Assembly (NCBI RefSeq): GCF_016086655.4
Contig: NC_052144.2
Location: 32,023,896 to 32,087,895 of the forward strand
Direction: 5' to 3'
Origin: Lepeophtheirus salmonis
Taxonomy: Eukaryota; Arthropoda; Copepoda; Siphonostomatoida; Caligidae
Length of the DNA stretch: 64,000 bases
Shown one piece after another: positions 11,117-22,619 of the stretch. The number at the start of each line of letters is the position of its first letter. Within the stretch, counting starts at the first letter, position 1. A program made the position numbers and the translations under genes. The notes beneath the pieces are model-generated. The model ran no database searches and was not told the origin of the DNA. It saw only the letters and a list, made by a program, of their open reading frames with translations.

Positions 11117-12193
11117 ATATATGTATTATGTCCTTTTCTAGCTTCAACCTCAAACTCCTGTACTTTTCAGTTGGGAACGTCTTGGAATATAATGTCCGCT
11201 GCACCTCTTATTTCAATTATTTTTTTCCTTCAAATTTTGTATTCGCATCGAGCTGTTATCAACTTGGCCAGACTTTTTGTGATTGCAGTGTCCATGTCCT
11301 CTATGATCCCTATTTTCCCGTATCTATCGCTGCCAATGGATCTCTCAAGCCTCTGATCTAAAGCCACAATGCTTTTAATCTTGTATACAGGACTCGTGGA
11401 ACATTTTATGACTTAGATGATCTACTTGAAAATCAGTTGAGGGGGATCAAATCAAACACTCTTTGCATTTTGCTTCCATTCTGACAAATTTTGATTTTTG
11501 AAAGTTTTTATTTCTTTTTTACTTCTTTTCTTAACGCTATCGAGTATTTGAAAATATTTATTCTAAAGTAACCTCGATTATTTATATTAAAGTCCATGAT
11601 TTTACATCTCACACTATAGGTATATGAAATGTTATCAATTCCTAAAAAAAGTGAATTTGTAAGACAATTTTTTTACAGTTGTATTTTTTTATACAAATCA
11701 TTTTGCAAAGTGTAAAGTATTTTTTTTAAATAATATTAAAAAATATTGGTTATTCCAATGGGATTTTTTGCACTCCGCTTTTTAGAAAAAAATAAGTAGC
11801 TTTCTTTGTATTTACTGTTATGCATTTTTGGATGTAAATTCCGATATTATTATTGGTGTAGTTTCTTCGATTTTTTAGGTAATAAAGATATCTCGATTTG
11901 TTAAAAAAAATTACATTTTTAGTTGTTTTGTTAAAAAAACAACTTAGATGTCTATGGATTATGATTTGTACCAAAGTTGGAAATAAAAAATACTTAAATA
12001 TTTGCCGACATGCTAAAAAAGAAACCGAAAGTTAACTTGGTTACCTCGACACATTTCCAAAAAAAATATTTCACAGAAGAGCAGCTTAGCTATCAAGACG
12101 TTTCATTAAATTAACTGCAAAAAGCCATGGCATGAAGGAAATAAACACAAGCCTCCACTCCATATCTTGTAATGTAATAAGTATAGGCAGGAA
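11117..12193 (-). repeat. Right inverted arm of the foldback
   Basis: Reverse-complement partner of 9,014-9,941 and 10,655-10,765. This arm is continuous where the left arm is split by ~715 bp, so either the left arm gained the extra block or the right arm lost it. Confidence 0.75.
11257..11479 (-). pseudogene. ORF1-like reading frame, mirror copy in right arm
   Basis: Starts at ATG 11,479 on the minus strand with 'MEAKCKECLI' followed directly by an in-frame TGA where the left copy has Cys. It continues 'STDFQVDH' and 'KMFHESCIQD', then another stop. The downstream segment with 'DMDTAITKSLAK' is preserved, then joins directly to the 'EIRGAADIIFQDVP' block found separately at 10,675 in the left half. 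That direct join suggests the right arm keeps the original order of the two blocks, or a deletion form of it. Confidence 0.35.
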
Positions 12194-14002
12194 CATCTGA
12201 AGTAAATGGTATTCCATTTTAAATGAAAGCCTCATCAATTTAATAACTTGAGTTTAAATGATACGATATATTATGTTATATTCCAACTTAAAGGAATTTT
12301 GATATTTTCATAAAAACCTGATGATTATTCATCTATGATAAATTAGTTATTAAATTATTCCATAGTATTATGCTCAATTTTAACACTAAGTAATTGTCAC
12401 GTTTGAATACCATTAACTTAATTAAACTTTATCAAATATGAAAAACGAATGTAATAAATTAAGATTTTTAGCTCAAATTTTTCCCAGTCTTTTGGTTGTA
12501 TAACTAAATTGTTATGCTAAAATACACAGTAAAATTACTGAGTCACATTTTATAAAATAACAGATATATATGTACATAAAAATAAAAATTATCCATAAAA
12601 GAGTACCAACTTAATTTAATATTTTATAAAATAAGTAGCATACATATATATTGAAATTTTTATATTATTAGCATCACAACGAAAATAATTGGATTCAAAG
12701 ATGAATTGTAGATAAATTCTGAAAAAATTTTGACTTAATTTTAAGTAATGTAAAGAAATGGGAAAATTTACGTTAAAAATTATGAACACATTAACCATTT
12801 AATGGAAAAAGTTATTTGTGAATACATTAAAACATATAGACATAGTAGGTTTTTTTTTAATATTTGTTATTAATGAATATAGTTCTCATGTTTGCCGATA
12901 AAAAAATCTATTATGAGGTTTATGAGTAGAAAATAATCTTAAAAATTGATCGGCAAATTTTAAGTAAGTTTACTATATGTATGTATTAATAATGTACACT
13001 ATCTGACTAATATTTCTTACATAACATTTATAGTATTAAGTTACTATATTTAAATTACACATATTTATGAAAAATCAAATTATGTAGAAGCCAGTACCTT
13101 GAATTGATTCATCAGCTTAGATTTCCTCATATCATGGAATATCTTCCATAAAATCTTGAGAGGTTTTAAAAATTAGAATTCGTTTTTACATGTATGTTTT
13201 TTTTTTTTTTTTTTGTATTTAAAGAATATTCAGATTAAATTATTAACTTTTTCAAATATTTTTTGCGCAAATGATATCCATTATATAATAAAACTTCTTC
13301 TTTTAAATTTCACTTGATTTAAACGCATCCTTTTTCGATTAATGGAATTCTGGACCCAAATATGTAGATAAGTTTGAATGTGTACCATGGAGGTTACATG
13401 ATATGACTTATAATAGAAAACGGATAGATTAAAATTTTTGAAAATAAAACAACCAAAACTACAACTTCTAACAAATTAATTAAAAATGATGAGGAACTAT
13501 CTTCTACCAAATATTTCGTTGGTAAAGCTAAAATGGATTGATAGTTTAGGGGAAGAAGTAGATGGAAACACTTTGTTATGCTGATAAGTAGACAGAAACA
13601 AAAAAATAATTTCCTATAATTATTTAAGAATAAGAATACAAAGATGAAGAACCTTAGAATTAAAATTTTAAATGTTTGGCCTCGTCAAACATAATGGATG
13701 TTATTATCTTCATTCTGATTTTCATTGGTATGGACGAGTAAGGAATGGATTTAGCTTCAGAAAAGTCCATAGTGAATAGTGTAACATATTCATGATGATT
13801 TTTGCCGTATTCAATCCTCGTATTATAATGTATGTGTTCAGTTTAAACATAGTAAATGTGCTTATTGATACTTCCATTGATATTCAATGTCCAATTTCCC
13901 AAAGATTAGTTTTTAGAGATTATTTGAACAACAAGGTCAATTTTTGAGAATAATCACAAGAAATATCCGAATTTGTTTTTCTTCGACATCAAAATTACAG
14001 AA
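12194..14002. other. AT-rich stretch, nothing further recognised
   Basis: Apart from the 12,993-13,068 repeat and a T run at 13,199-13,215 I see no gene or element signal. Confidence 0.45.
12993..13068 (+). repeat. Dispersed direct repeat, copy 2
   Basis: Partner of 10,836-10,910, same orientation, located outside the foldback element. Confidence 0.65.
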
Positions 14003-14233
14003 TCAATTCCATAAAAGTTGATTTATTGTAATTTTGAGTCTAAAACCAATCATTTGATCAAGAATAAGATATGAAATCGCTTCCTGTAATGATGATAGGC
14101 CTGGCATAATTCCTAAATAGTACTTGGAATCCTCTTGCCATCCAGAGTTTTCACTTCTGTCAACATAATTCAGTACAACTTGGGTTATGCAACGTTGTTT
14201 ATTATTTATATTTTCAATAAATGAGTAACTCAA
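14003..14233 (-). other. Unrecognised 76-codon reading frame
   Basis: Residue composition is balanced and includes 'CITQVVLNYVDRSENSGWQE' and 'ISYLILDQMIGF', which looks more protein-like than most chance frames here. No domain recognised, no neighbouring partner. It could be an exon, a transposon scrap, or chance. Confidence 0.15.
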
Positions 14234-15289
14234 TTCATGTCTAATGGATGGCTCGTTGATAATTTTTTTTGTTCTGTTTCAATAGGTAATCGAGAATGTG
14301 GTGTTGATAGTCTATATATTGTAGCTTTTAAAAACTTTTGCATATGACATTGTCTGGTTTACGCATTATAATCCCATTGTTATGTACAGTATTTACTACT
14401 GATTGTTGCAGATTTTTCCAGGCATCGTAATCATCAATTAATTAATAGAATTCATTGTTTATCGCCTTGGAAAAACAAATTTTACATTTTAAGATCCCAG
14501 GTTTGATTTCCCAAGTTTTTTTTTTTTTTAGCATAACTACATGATATATTGCGAGTAATTGAAGAAGTGGAGTATTAAATTATTCAAATCGATTCTTTTT
14601 GTTCTTACAAATGAGATTCTTCAAAACAAAGAGCTTTTTTTAGTATGACCCCTAGAAGAGAGTGCACATAATAACTTTGATTATTTAGTCTTGATTAAGT
14701 GTCAATGCAAAATACTTTAGCTCATACAAACGCTGTCATGACATGTATTACTTGTGTAATAAATTGAATTTTAAAACCTTCAATAATTATATAATTTATG
14801 ACATACAAAAATATTTGATCATTATAATTAAGAAGGTGTAATTGCTAAATCTAAGCAAAATATAAAATAGTATTAACTTAGCGTACACGTATATTTGAAT
14901 CTATGGTTTATTTGTAGAAACGTTGGATATCATAATCTTAATAGCTCCGAAACTAACTCCATCAAAATGAAGAGATTTTGTGATTTTAAAAGTTTATTGT
15001 TAGTTAAGGGATAATTTCATGATAAGTTAAGTTTTTGATGCACAATAATTACTAATGTGGCATTTTTCTCCCTCATACCATAAAAACAAGACGCCATATT
15101 TTAAATGACATACATCGATCAACGAAGTAATTATTCCACAATCATAAAAAAGTTAGTGTGTCCTTGTTAGGATCATTAATAGGACAAGACATTGTTGAGA
15201 TTACAAACTTCTTAAACCTGGACAGGTCCTTTTTTTTATTGAGTCAGAAACAAATTGGAAGAGACTGAAGGTGATTATGAATCAACAAC
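14234..15289. other. AT-rich stretch before mariner remnant
   Basis: No gene recognised. The part from about 15,150 may be the damaged N-terminus of the mariner transposase that becomes readable at 15,290. Confidence 0.35.
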
Positions 15290-15690
15290 AAATCTGATTA
15301 CAAGATGACGTGAGACTGTCAGAGAGCTCAGGATTTCATTGCAAATTTGCCCAAAATCATTAATGATGAGGCATGGCATCTCAACTGTTCTAAAAGGCTG
15401 ACCAGGAAGCCTGTGGCAGATGAGTGTTCAACAACAAAACTCTACTCCATACCACACTGCAAAGAAAACATTGACCTGTTTTCAAGATTTTTTTTTTTTT
15501 TTTTTTGAATTTGTTGGACCCAGTGATTTGTTTACAACCTCACCGGATCTCAACGCCATGGACCTATATGTGTGGAGTGTAGTTGAGTGACACTACAACA
15601 AATCCTCCTGCATTACAAAATCTGAGCTGAGATCCAGATCCAGGTCCAGTTGATGATGATTATCTATACTTGATATTGAAAAATGAAATG
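15290..15690 (+). pseudogene. Mariner-type transposase remnant, plus strand
   Basis: 'ETVRELRISLQICPKSL' resembles the second helix-turn-helix of Tc1/mariner transposases. After an internal deletion comes 'QQNSTPYHTAKKTL', the block around the second catalytic residue (family QQDSAPCHTA), with the catalytic Asp changed to Asn. The third catalytic Asp is in 'SPDLNAMDLYVWSVVE', followed by an in-frame stop. A T run at 15,487-15,506 interrupts the space between them. First catalytic Asp region missing. No convincing terminal repeats found. Confidence 0.6.
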
Positions 15691-15929
15691 GAAGAAATAT
15701 ATTAATTTATTTAATTTAACTCAGTCTTTATTCACTTTTAAAATATGGCAATACAATTTACTTTTTTAATAATAAAGAAATCACAAACAATATAAATTGT
15801 ATTAAGTTTAAATTGATAAAATTTAATAAACAATTATGTATTTTATTTGTTAGTAAAATATGTATACTCAATAGAGTTTTTCATGAAAAGCGCTTCAATT
15901 TTTTTTGTTAATATAGCAAAAAGGTCAAA

Positions 15930-16455
15930 GATTTTCGCAATGTTTTTTTTTACAGAAGTCCAATCTCTGATCCCAATCTTCTAAAGCTTATTCTAAAGCT
16001 AAAATGACCAATTTTGGAGCTTTTTGGGTGTGATATTTTATCTGACCTCTTTTAACGTTGCCAGCTTATTGGTGTAGACCCAAAGAAAATAATCTGGTCA
16101 ACAAGTGGTCTATTTCTCGAAATAACGTGATCCCCAAATTTGTTTTGCAATAAATCATGGTAACGTTTTCTTTGTAACAAGTGTCTTGTTGGAACCACAT
16201 ATTTCCCAAATCCATACTTTCAAGTTGGGGCCACAAAAATCCTTGATAATTGTGTAATATTGATTTTATAGACAGTAACGAGGCGATTATCATCATCAAC
16301 GAAAAAATATGGCCATTGATCCGTCTTGCATGAAGATTTTTTCTCGGGGTTCAATGATGTCTTGTTAGACAATTGTGGATTGCTACCAGATAAATAACCC
16401 ATATTTTGATAATGAACAAAGACATGGATCCAAATGGATCTTCATCACAGAAGAT
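15930..16455 (-). pseudogene. Mariner transposase remnant, minus strand
   Basis: Reading from 16,455 down: 'IIFCDED' (first catalytic Asp), 'PQLSNKTSLNPEK' (family: N-P-x-x-x-x-x-x-L-H-P-E-K), 'WPYFFVDDDNRLVTV', 'GFLWPQLESMDLGNMWFQQD' (second Asp), then damaged sequence and the C-terminal 'LEDWDQRLDFCKK'. The block with the third Asp is lost or unreadable. Several frameshifts. This is a different family from the other mariners here and close in wording to the one at 35.0-35.7 kb. Confidence 0.72.
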
Positions 16456-16659
16456 AATTTTGCAATAAAAATCAATTTTGTTATTAAACAGTTATTGTGA
16501 TAATAAAGTTGGATAATTTGCAATAACTGATCAAGTTTATATTGTTACATGATCAAATGTATTCTAATGAAGTTTCCAAATGTCAAAGGAAGTAAAAAAA
16601 TGTTTCATTAATGCGTTCCTTATGAAAACCCCTTTATAATATAAAAATATAGTTTGGAG

Positions 16660-17010
16660 ATAACATTTTGTGTCAAAAACTTGGTTCTCATAGGAGGAGA
16701 AAGACAAGAAGGGAAGATGAGTTGATCCATTTTTTTAGTCTAACGCTAGGTATATAAATTATTTATCGTATAACTCTATATTTAAGTCTACACTCTAATA
16801 AATATACCCATCGACCAACTTTGTCTATAAAACTTGTTTAGAGTTGCACGAAGCCAAATCCTTGTGGGATTGACAATATCATACTGTGTTGTAGATAATA
16901 AACATTGTAGCTTACTAAAAACTTTTGTGAGTTCTCGCTCCAGATCGATTGTTTCCACAAAACCCTATAAGATTTTGTAGTTCGATGGCTCGTTAATTTT
17001 GATAATATTA
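16660..17010 (-). repeat. Unclassified dispersed repeat, copy A
   Basis: Matches 43,960-44,330 in the same orientation at about 60-65% by eye, including the shared blocks around TAACGCTAGGTA / TGACGCTTGGTA and CCAACTTTGTC. On the minus strand both copies can be read as protein with a shared leucine-rich block ('LQCLLSTTQYDIVNP' here, 'LQLLLSKAQYHNVYP' in copy B), so the ancestor may have been coding. Family not recognised. Confidence 0.5.
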
Positions 17011-17161
17011 TAATTTACCCGTGTAGAATATTATTAATCATTCCTCTTCGTTAATATCGATACAAACTCAATGGACTTTGGATGATCCCCCTTTATCATA
17101 GACGAGCTATTTATTATGTTATTACGCTCTACCGAATATTAAACAAAAAGATATACACATC

Positions 17162-17308
17162 TGGATACTAAATAAAGGTTACCTCTTCCACGAAACGAAA
17201 CTCTCTGTTCACAACAGCATATACCTTCCAAGATCCAAAAAAGATATTTTTAAAGCTTTTACTATAGATCGGCTAGTCTCTAATATCTATGCTTTCGCCA
17301 GGAAGTGA
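17162..17308 (+). pseudogene. LINE ORF2 C-terminal fragment
   Basis: In one open frame ending at TGA 17,306-17,308: 'WILNKGYLFHETKLS' and 'IYLPRSKKDIFKAF', matching the fragment at 3,139-3,327. It is a 5'-truncated copy of the same LINE family, the usual result of incomplete target-primed reverse transcription. Confidence 0.65.
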
Positions 17309-17565
17309 AACTGGCTCAAGCAATTTTTTGTTAATTCTTTTTTTGTGTGACACATTTTTATAAATTTTATTTACACTTTGGGATTAGTTTATTTTTTAGA
17401 TTTTTTCTTTGAACTATTACGCTATTTAAAAAAAAAAATGTCTTAAATGTATTATTTTTACTAAGAATAATAACTTTTTATATTTTATAAACACTAACTA
17501 TAAGTCTACCTTGATAGCCTCTGATTATCGCCACTGGGCGAAATAAAATCAATAAATATATTGAC
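17309..17565 (+). repeat. LINE 3' UTR, second copy
   Basis: T-rich sequence ending with 'ATCGCCACTGGGCGAAATAA' at about 17,527, the counterpart of the block at 3,485-3,505. The CGCC...GGGCG pair can form a short hairpin just before the end. Confidence 0.6.
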
Positions 17566-17708
17566 ATTTTCCTTTTAACAACCATTTGATTACATTTTGA
17601 GTTCAATAAGCTGATTATTACTTACTCTGGGAACAGAATAGGTTAAGCATAGCCGACTAGGCAATATTTATTTTATGGTAATCATACCAAGAATAAGGCC
17701 ATCAACCC

Positions 17709-17978
17709 ATGACCCAAAAATTCTCCGAATTCGACACAGACAACATCAGAAAATTTTTGGCATTGGGCACAGAGCTGTTGAAAACAGATGAAGATTCTTA
17801 TCCGTGGAAGTACCTTTGTTTTATGGAAGTTCTAGTAGATTTCGTTGTTGATCTTCACCTCATCATCAATACAGAAAAAGGGTATTTTCTTTCCATTGAA
17901 GGCTACTGCACACTACATATTATGATTGAGGACGGTTTACAAAATGTATTTATTATAATGAGCTTGGAGGGAAGATAA
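17709..17978 (+). CDS. Unrecognised 89-codon open reading frame
   Basis: ATG at 17,709, stop at 17,976-17,978. Acidic N-terminal half ('FDTDNIRKFLALGTELLKTD') then a hydrophobic stretch 'VLVDFVVDLHLII'. Codon use looks less AT-driven than the flanks, which is why it is listed. No domain recognised; no splice or promoter signal that I trust. It may be an exon, a transposon scrap or a chance frame. Confidence 0.2.
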   Translation: MTQKFSEFDTDNIRKFLALGTELLKTDEDSYPWKYLCFMEVLVDFVVDLHLIINTEKGYFLSIEGYCTLHIMIEDGLQNVFIIMSLEGR

Positions 17979-20029
17979 AGTTTCGAAAGCCTTGGGAAGT
18001 TGAATACCGAAAAGGAGAAACATCACATCTAACAATTGTTTGAAATAATGAGATCCCTTGCTTTAAAAACGGCACAAAATGGATGTACATACATATGTAA
18101 TCTTTCTAAAAGAAGTTTCTTACATAAATAAAAGATAAATAATAATACTCGGAGAAAAACAAACCAGGATTTTGTTTTTGAAAGAGATGGATGATACGAA
18201 AAGGTTCAGAACTGGACATTTGCTTTTTGTTGTACTTAGTTTCTTTTTCTTTTTATTATTATTGTTATTCTCACTCATTTGTTCCCTTACTTCCACATGT
18301 TGTATTTTAAAAAAAGGTTCCATTATGTCTACTTGAATGGAAATTGTATAAACTTACTGTTATATATTTACTAAATACAAAATAAGTCATATGAATAAGA
18401 TATTTGCTATACATTGAAAGATATTGTCAAGGTCAATCAAATATACAAATAGTAAATCTACTTTATAAAGATGTCATATGGGACATGTCATTTTATTTTC
18501 ATATTTTTATCTCACTCTCAATACATGAAAATAATTAAATACCATCTGTGGAATATTTAGCCTTGTTACATTTCTGTGTTATTTGATAACTCCTGTTTTT
18601 TTATCTCTTTCTTATTTCCCTGGGGTGTTTATCCACCCCAGATAATAAAATATATTTTTTTTATCTTGTGACTATTCTTTGGGATAATATTTTATGAGTT
18701 TTTGAGATTCTGGAATGAATTATCAAGATTTTCAAGACTTTTTTAATGCTTTCTTTTTAAATATTCATAGCTGCACTTGAATTTGAAATATCTTGTTATG
18801 ATAAATATATAGGGGACTTACGAGCCTATTTTTTTTTTTGGTATGATTTGAGATGAAGTAATGGAGGTTTAAAGTCAGTAAAATAAAATAAAGAATTAAA
18901 ATTGTTTACTTTCAATTAGCAAAGAAAAAAAGGAGATGCAAAAAATTAATTATTTGATAATTTTATTAGATTCATTAGCATTTTTTATATATTGTTAATG
19001 GTTAACAGCAAACCAGTTCTAAAAATTGGTAGCTACATCCACCACGAATAATCATTTTTTCATAACATAAGTGGTTATTTCATAAAAATTGTGAAGCCTT
19101 ACTCAGAAATAATATTGTAATATTTAATTGTGTCAACTTACCCATCTCTCTGTCTTACAACTTTGTCCATGAAGCATATATCAAATGTTTTGAAATTATT
19201 ATTTGTAATAAGGTAATTCATTATAATTTTTATGCATATTTAAAAATATAAACTATTTCATTTATAATCAATAAGCAATCATAAAAAATAAATTGAATAT
19301 TGACAAAAAATATTTGACAAATTCAATATTTTATATAATTTAAATTCTTATTTATTTCTTTGCAAAAGTCAAATATAATTATTTCTTATTAATAAATCTG
19401 TGTAAACGTTGATTCAATTTAATTAGAAAAATTGATGTGGACTAATTATGAATTATTTACCCAACATTTCTAAAATAAAATCTTCACAAAAAGAAAAAAG
19501 TTTTTTTTTCTTTATAAATGCCATACATTTTTACTTTCATCTCACCAAAAAAACAGAATTAAAAAGACTAATCAAACATTTTCCCTTGGTAGCTCAGGAA
19601 GAAGAGTTTAGTGATATTGGTACGTTTCACCCCATATTTTGTATTTTGAATACTCATAATTGATGAAAGAGATTACATAATATGCGTAATGGTATTTAGC
19701 CCGGGTACACCATATTGAATACATAAAATAACATCAAACGAGTCAACTTATGTTTTTTTTTTGTTTTTTTGGAAGAACACTCTGGACTATGATTTTATTC
19801 TTCAAAATATAATTATAATGATGGTTTGCACTGAATTTTTGTGTAAGTGATAGTCCATATATCTGGTGCATACATACACATTTCTTACAGTGTAGAATAG
19901 TTGTGAGATAAAAGTGATTTTGTAATTTTTGCATACGATTTTTAAATTCTTATTGACATGAATCAGGTAGTATTCTTTGTGTTAATCACTTCATATAAGA
20001 AAAAGTTCCTGGGAAACTAAGTTTAAAAA
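17979..20029. other. AT-rich stretch with one GC hairpin (18,620-18,641)
   Basis: No gene seen. At 18,620-18,641 CTGGGGTG and CACCCCAG form an 8-bp stem with a 6-nt loop, followed by A/T runs. This stands out in otherwise low-GC sequence but has no known context. Confidence 0.4.
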
Positions 20030-20698
20030 ATGGACGAAGCATTTTGTGAGGAGATCCCATGGCAACATAGCTATTTAAATGCATTGAAAAAGATTTGGCT
20101 ACTAAAACAGTTAGAAGGAAAATTATAATTGATATTACATGCATTCATGGAGGTTGCAATCCTAAACAGTCTACTGTTCCAGAAGTTGAGTACTTAATTT
20201 TTGGAACTCTGAATATAGACATACTACTTCTTCAAGGAATTCATTTTTGCCTGGGATCTCGCCTTATGGCCATTCTAGTACTGAAAAAAAAAGATATTAT
20301 TATTTTCTTTTCCCACGTAGAGGATACCTTTTTAATAAGGGAAGTAAATGACAGGGATGGGGGATTCAAGGAGTTGTAAGAAGGTTAAGAGCCCAACGTA
20401 AAGACGAGTCTGGAAATCCTATTGTATTTGAAAAAAAAATTCACTCTTCCCATAAAAATGTTAAGCCCTGCAATATAGATGATGCATTAAAAGGTTTTTT
20501 CTGCAAAATCGTAAATTTTGTGCTTCGATTGATACCAAAGCGTGACGTTCCAGGATTTATAGTTTTTAGAGCTTTAAAGACTTGGATTAGCAACTCAGGT
20601 CAGTCAATTACATGTGCAAAGTGTTATAAAACAGGTCCAATTTCAAAAAATTGGGAGAGTCAGTTGAGGAATTTTATCCAAAGACAATGCAATGGATA
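20030..20698 (+). pseudogene. Gag/ORF1-like remnant with decayed CCHC zinc knuckle
   Basis: Plus-strand protein-like sequence switches frame several times from an apparent start near 20,031. From 20,358 to the stop at 20,696-20,698 one open frame gives about 113 residues, including 'NVKPCNIDDALKGFFCKIVN', 'IPKRDVPGFIVFRALKTWIS' and 'CAKCYKTGPISKNW'. The last matches a retroviral-type knuckle C-x2-C-x4-H-x4-C with His to Pro and the last Cys to Trp changes. Such knuckles occur in Gag proteins and LINE ORF1. I do not recognise the family. The next protein-like block (20,820-21,640) may belong to the same element. Confidence 0.4.
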
Positions 20699-20819
20699 AT
20701 AATTAGAAAAGTGAAAACATTGACAATAGCTCCATCATGTTGATAGGACTAAAGATAACAAAATGACTTTTGTGTCTCTTTCATAACCCAAAATTATGTA
20801 TCTTAAAATAGTCATAATA

Positions 20820-21640
20820 TTGTCGTGGTACTTTTGAGAAGAGCTTTAAAATATTATTTTTTGTATATTTATATGTCTAATAAACAAGATCCTGAATGGA
20901 TATCGACTGTGGGCAATTTTATTATACATTCTTGGATTAGGCTAAGCCTGATCTATCAATTTTTTTTTAAAGTCTATCCCTCAGAAATGGAAGCAATAAA
21001 TGGTAATATACTCTTCGTAACCCGAACTCATACAAAATTTCTCTTTTAAATAATGGAAAATTTCGGTTTCCCTTTACAAAATCAACAAAACATCATTTAC
21101 GACAAGGGCCCTGGTACTTAAACATAACGATTTGACCTTCATGGGTTGATATAAAGAACAAGATATGTTAATAGTACGTAAGAAAATAGAAGCTACTGAA
21201 GTCTGGGGCTAACACAATACGGAATTCTTTGTGTGGAGTTGTCAAAGGAAAAAAAAATCCGTCTCAATTCCACATTTCGACAGAACATATTGTTTCCTAT
21301 GATCACTGTAAAGATTGTGAAAAGTTTTTTAACAATATTTCCATGCTTCTGTCAAGTACCATTAGGTTTCCTGTTACTTGAATTTGCCAGCTTAATATAA
21401 AAGGGAAATGTTAATACCTTATAGGCAACCATTTTTTTCGCGTTGCTGACAAGGCAAATACTAAAAAGCTAAGAAAATCGGCCAATACATTTCATCCTTT
21501 TGAGTGCCAAAGCTCTATTGCTCATAGATTGGAATGTGGAGAGTCAATTCATAGAGAAAACTTGATGGAAATTGTTTGTACTCTGCTGCCAGATATGGTG
21601 CTTCTTTTTAAAGTACCAAATGTAATGGGTGGTGATTGAT
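20820..21640 (+). other. Unclassified coding-like block downstream of the knuckle protein
   Basis: Across frames the plus strand reads as continuous protein-like sequence, best at 21,255-21,640, with 'HIVSYDHCKDCEKFFNNIS', 'IGNHFFRVADKANTKKLRK' and 'FECQSSIAHRLECGESIHR'. No catalytic motif recognised. Consistent with the second ORF of a decayed mobile element whose first ORF is at 20.0-20.7 kb, but this is inference from position only. Confidence 0.3.
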
Positions 21641-21959
21641 GGGATCTTGGTATTCAGCTAGATACTTGACTACTTTAAAATAATTGTTCGGAGGTATGAA
21701 CCCTTTCATTGAGGGAGACCAAAGGATTGAATGTTATGTTTTCAAATATTTATAATGTGATTGATTTACATAATTTTCTGCACGTTCAAATGTTTAGTTG
21801 TTTTTAGGTGTAGGTCTTGGCTAGGAGGTATAATCTGTATTGAAAACAATTATTCAGGTTAATGTAACGCAATTCTTTATAGCAATTGGTATTATACTAT
21901 TTTATGCTTTGTATATATCTACATTTATGATATGAATAAACAGCAATAAAAAAATTATT

Positions 21960-22146
21960 GTGAGTACATGGAGCTCAAAAATTAGAAAATATTAAAAGCC
22001 GTTTTCACTCGTAGATATTTATATTTTTTGCCATTTTTAAAGAAAACTTTTGAAGGAAAAGTTGGTCATTTAACAAATTTCTACATTTTTTATTCAATAT
22101 GTCCCCACTCCATTCTGAATGTCTAACTTTTTAGTCATCACCCTGT
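21960..22146 (+). repeat. Solo right end of a Tc1/mariner-like element
   Basis: The sequence ends GTCATCACCCTG followed by TA at 22,147-22,148, the mirror of the CAGGGTG start seen on mariner ends in this window (33,926 and 6,829). No matching left end or transposase is present nearby, so this is an end fragment. Confidence 0.4.
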
Positions 22147-22619
22147 ATATGTATATATACATTTTAAATATTAGAATTGTTTACTCTTATTTCACTAAAG
22201 TGTAGTATTCAAAACAAAACACTTTGCAAACAAACATTACTTAATACCAATGTTATTTATCTATTTAAAAAAACAACGTGTATTACTCCAAGAACCGTGT
22301 AAAGACTTTGATAGACACATGAGACATCAGAAAAGAAAAATATTTACATCCAGTAACATATTTATGTACGTATATACATAATATATTGCATAGATAAATA
22401 AAAGAAAATCATTACATATTATAAATAATAATAAAAAGCGATAATACTTTGACAATTTTTAGGCATATAACATATATGCATTTTAAAATCTGATTTCGAA
22501 TACTATATATCTCCCCTATATACAATATGCCTCCAAATTGAAACAAAAAAATCACAAAGAAACTAAAATGAGACATTAAAAAATAATATTTATGAATAGA
22601 TAATGGGAAATGAGCAAAA

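Larger units (their letters stand above)
9014..12193. mobile_element. 3.2-kb foldback element with long, near-identical inverted arms
   Basis: Sequence from 9,014 inward on the plus strand matches the minus strand from 12,193 inward, over about 930 bp without a large gap (9,014-9,941 against 11,255-12,193). Matching resumes at 10,655-10,765 against 11,117-11,253. Identity by eye is about 85-90%. The left half carries an extra ~715 bp (9,942-10,655) holding a direct duplication. Each arm starts with ~700 bp of non-coding sequence and then the same gene start ATG (9,717 plus; 11,479 minus), so two 5' ends face each other. Flanks outside the arms look weakly alike ('CATCGTAGTAA' left, 'CATCTGAAGTAAA' right), possibly a worn target duplication. 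Element class is not known to me. Confidence 0.7.
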
